Part shown: in pieces, positions 5,195 through 7,523 of the stretch
Layout: every line of letters begins with the position of its first letter
How positions within the stretch are numbered: position 1 is the first letter of the stretch
Assembly: GCA_947628395.1 (NCBI GenBank)
Contig: CANQZP010000064.1
Span: forward strand, 1 to 7,523
Origin: an uncultured Clostridia bacterium
GTDB lineage: Bacteria; Bacillota; Clostridia; TANB77; CAG-508
Length of the DNA: 7,523 nt
Direction of reading: 5' to 3'
Translations under genes and position numbers: made by a program
Notes under the pieces: generated by a model
Database searches by the model: none
The model's input: only the letters and a program-made list of their open reading frames with translations
What the model was told of the DNA's origin: nothing

Positions 5195-7328
5195 AAAAAT
5201 TGCAGAAGAATTAAATATAAAAATTTCACAAGTAGAAGCTACAATAAAACTAATAGATGATGGAAACACAATTCCATTTATTGCACGTTATAGAAAAGAA
5301 GTAACAGGAAATTTGAGTGATGAAACTTTAAGAGAATTTGGAGAAAGACTTGAATATTTAAGAAATTTAGAAGCTAGAAAAGAAGAAATTACAAGATTAA
5401 TAGATGAGCAAGGAAAATTAACTGATGAAATAAAAACATCTATTGAAAAAGCTGAAATATTATCAGAGTTAGAAGATATTTATAGACCATATAAACAAAA
5501 GAAAAGAACTAGAGCTACAATTGCTAAAGAAAAAGGCTTAGAACCATTAAGCCAAATTATATATCTTCAAAGAGAAAAAAAGAATATATATGAAATTGCA
5601 GAAGAATATATAGATGAAGAAAAAGGCGTATTAACAGTAGAAGATGCGATTGAAGGGGCAAAAGATATAATTGCAGAAAATATTTCAGATAATCCTGAAT
5701 ATAGAAAGAAAATAAAAAGTATTTGCTTTAGAGAAGCTGTAATTATTACAAGAGCTGCAAAAGAAGAAAAATCTCCTTATGAAATGTATTATGAATTTTC
5801 AGAAACTATTAAAACTATTCCAAGCCATAGAATTTTAGCAATAAATAGAGGAGAAAAGGAAGAATTTCTAAAAGTAAAAATAGAAAAACCAGAAGAAAAA
5901 ATTTTGGGCTTAATAAAAAATGATGTTATACAAGACGAGAAAAGTCAGTTTTCTCTAATATTAAATGATACTATAGAAGATTCATATAAAAGATTAATAG
6001 AGCCTTCAATAGATAGAGAAATTAGAACTGATTTAACTGAAAAAGCAGAGGATAAAGCTATAAAAGTATTTGGAAAAAATGCAAAACAACTATTATTACA
6101 ACCACCAATTAAAAATATAACTGTACTTGGGTTTGACCCAGCTTATAGAACTGGTTGTAAATTAGCAGTTATTGATGAAAATGGAAAACTTTTAGATACT
6201 CAGACAGTTTATCCTACAGAACCACAAAATGATGTGGAAGGTGCTAAAAAAGTTATAAATAATTTGATAGATAAATATAAAATAAATATGGTTGCTATAG
6301 GAAATGGAACTGCATCAAGAGAGTCAGAAATATTTATATCAGATTTACTTTCTGAAAGAAAAGAGGAGATATATTATGCAATAGTTAGTGAAGCGGGAGC
6401 TTCTGTGTATTCAGCTTCTAAACTTGCAACAGAAGAATATCCTGATATAAATGTATCTTTAAGAGGAGCAATATCAATAGCTAGAAGACTTCAAGACCCA
6501 TTAGCAGAACTTGTAAAGATTGATCCAAAGGCAATTGGAGTTGGACAATATCAGCATGATGTAAACCAAAAAAAGTTGTCTGAAAGTCTAACTGGAGTTG
6601 TGGAAGACGCAGTAAATAAGGTTGGAGTAGATGTAAATACTGCTACACCTTCACTTTTATCTTATGTAGCAGGGATAAATAAAACAATTGCTAAAAATAT
6701 AGTAAGTTACAGAGATGAAAATGGAGCTATAAAGGCAAGAAAAGAACTTATGAAAGTTCCGAAACTTGGAAAAGTAGCTTATGAGCAGTGTGCTGGATTT
6801 TTAAGAGTTTTTGGAGGAAGTAATCCTTTAGAAATAACAGGTGTGCATCCAGAAAGTTATGAAAAAGCAGAAAAGTTATTAACAAAATTGGGATTTTCTG
6901 TGGATAACATTTTAGGAAAAGAAAAATTATTGCAAATAAAAGAGGATTTGAAAAAAGTAGATATAAAAGAAATGGCAAAAGAATTAGATATAGGAGAATT
7001 GACATTAAAAGATATAATAGATGAATTATCTAAACCAGGAAGAGACCCAAGAGAAGATATGCCAAAGCCAATTTTGAGAAGTGATGTTTTGAAATTTGAA
7101 GATTTAAAAGAAGATATGATATTAAATGGAACTGTAAGAAATGTTACTGATTTTGGAGCTTTTGTGGATATTGGTGTAAAGCATGATGGATTAGTACATA
7201 TTTCACAGCTAAGTAATAAGTTCGTAAAAAATCCTTCTGAAATAGTTTCTGTTGGTGATGTTGTAAAAGTAAAGGTAATTGGGATTGATAATGAAAAGCA
7301 AAAGGTAAGTTTATCTATGAGATTGTAA
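5181..7328 (+). CDS. tex: Tex family RNA-binding transcription accessory protein
   Basis: The 715-residue protein has full Tex length and domain order. The helical N-terminal Tex region includes the conserved 'IPFIARYRKE' segment early in the protein. A YqgF/RNase H-like domain begins at ITVLGFDPAYRTG (313-325) and includes D319. Helix-hairpin-helix motifs lie near 495-560, around the 'YVAGINKTIAKNIV' segment. The PGRDPREDMPKP linker follows, and a C-terminal S1 RNA-binding domain covers about 646-715 (NGTVRNVTDFGAFVDIG). Tex proteins are cytoplasmic, bind nucleic acid and act with RNA polymerase; in several pathogens they affect toxin expression or growth. GAGG (5171-5174) sits 6 nt before the ATG, inside the end of the methyltransferase gene. 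No hairpin terminator is visible after the stop codon, which is followed by several further stop codons. Confidence 0.97.
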   Translation: MEINKKIAEELNIKISQVEATIKLIDDGNTIPFIARYRKEVTGNLSDETLREFGERLEYLRNLEARKEEITRLIDEQGKLTDEIKTSIEKAEILSELEDIYRPYKQKKRTRATIAKEKGLEPLSQIIYLQREKKNIYEIAEEYIDEEKGVLTVEDAIEGAKDIIAENISDNPEYRKKIKSICFREAVIITRAAKEEKSPYEMYYEFSETIKTIPSHRILAINRGEKEEFLKVKIEKPEEKILGLIKNDVIQDEKSQFSLILNDTIEDSYKRLIEPSIDREIRTDLTEKAEDKAIKVFGKNAKQLLLQPPIKNITVLGFDPAYRTGCKLAVIDENGKLLDTQTVYPTEPQNDVEGAKKVINNLIDKYKINMVAIGNGTASRESEIFISDLLSERKEEIYYAIVSEAGASVYSASKLATEEYPDINVSLRGAISIARRLQDPLAELVKIDPKAIGVGQYQHDVNQKKLSESLTGVVEDAVNKVGVDVNTATPSLLSYVAGINKTIAKNIVSYRDENGAIKARKELMKVPKLGKVAYEQCAGFLRVFGGSNPLEITGVHPESYEKAEKLLTKLGFSVDNILGKEKLLQIKEDLKKVDIKEMAKELDIGELTLKDIIDELSKPGRDPREDMPKPILRSDVLKFEDLKEDMILNGTVRNVTDFGAFVDIGVKHDGLVHISQLSNKFVKNPSEIVSVGDVVKVKVIGIDNEKQKVSLSMRL

Positions 7329-7355
7329 TGAATAAAATAAATTAAAAAATTGCGA

Positions 7356-7384
7356 TTGACTTTTGTGTTATTTATATGTAAGAT
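7356..7384 (+). promoter_or_regulatory. Probable promoter downstream of tex
   Basis: TTGACT (7356-7361) is followed after 17 bp by TAAGAT (7379-7384), a weaker -10 box. Together with the ribosome binding site at 7403-7408 it would express the CA-repeat ORF. Read-through from tex is also possible because no terminator is seen between. Confidence 0.6.
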
Positions 7385-7417
7385 AATTATATAAATTGTT
7401 TGAAGGAGAAAGTACAA

Positions 7418-7510
<93 letters not shown>

Positions 7511-7523
7511 ATAAAGGGTCTAT

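Overview
The window is AT-rich with AGGAGG-type ribosome binding sites, near-consensus sigma-A promoters and arginine written mostly as AGA. Together with a YkpA/YbiT-type ABC-F protein and a Tex protein, this points to a low-GC Bacillota, most likely a Clostridia-type anaerobe. The species cannot be named from the sequence.

Left end (1-789), all on the minus strand. A tRNA-Lys(CTT) with its own consensus promoter and an encoded CCA is followed by a hairpin. Thirty bases further on begins a HEPN-domain gene, and overlapping its end is a minimal nucleotidyltransferase (MNT) gene that runs off the window edge. HEPN-MNT pairs are usually toxin-antitoxin modules. This HEPN protein lacks the usual Rx4-6H RNase motif, and no separate promoter was found, so the pair may depend on read-through from the tRNA.

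Middle left (842-2558). An unrecognised 388-residue protein is encoded on the minus strand. It has a good promoter, a leader of about 210 nt full of inverted repeats, and its own terminator. Its base composition and codon use differ from the neighbouring genes, which suggests horizontal acquisition. Divergent from it is a complete mini-gene on the plus strand: promoter, ribosome binding site, 30-codon ORF and a strong bidirectional terminator. That terminator also ends the ABC-F gene coming from the right.

Middle right (2556-4261). A YkpA/YbiT-type ABC-F ATPase gene lies on the minus strand. Its promoter and a divergent plus-strand promoter have their -35 boxes in opposite arms of one 12-bp-stem palindrome.

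Right half (4235-7328). The plus-strand promoter drives a two-gene unit: a class I SAM-dependent methyltransferase of unknown substrate, then tex, overlapping by 14 bp. The 5' leader of this unit is largely a 186-nt imperfect inverted repeat that resembles a MITE or a large structured RNA. It ends exactly at an upstream ATG, which is therefore probably not the real start.

Right end (7329-7523). After tex there is a new promoter and a well-placed ribosome binding site ahead of a 30-codon ORF whose middle is a (CA)15 microsatellite encoding (His-Thr)5. The most unusual parts of the window are the orphan 388-residue gene with its leader, the two tiny ORFs, and the 186-nt inverted repeat.
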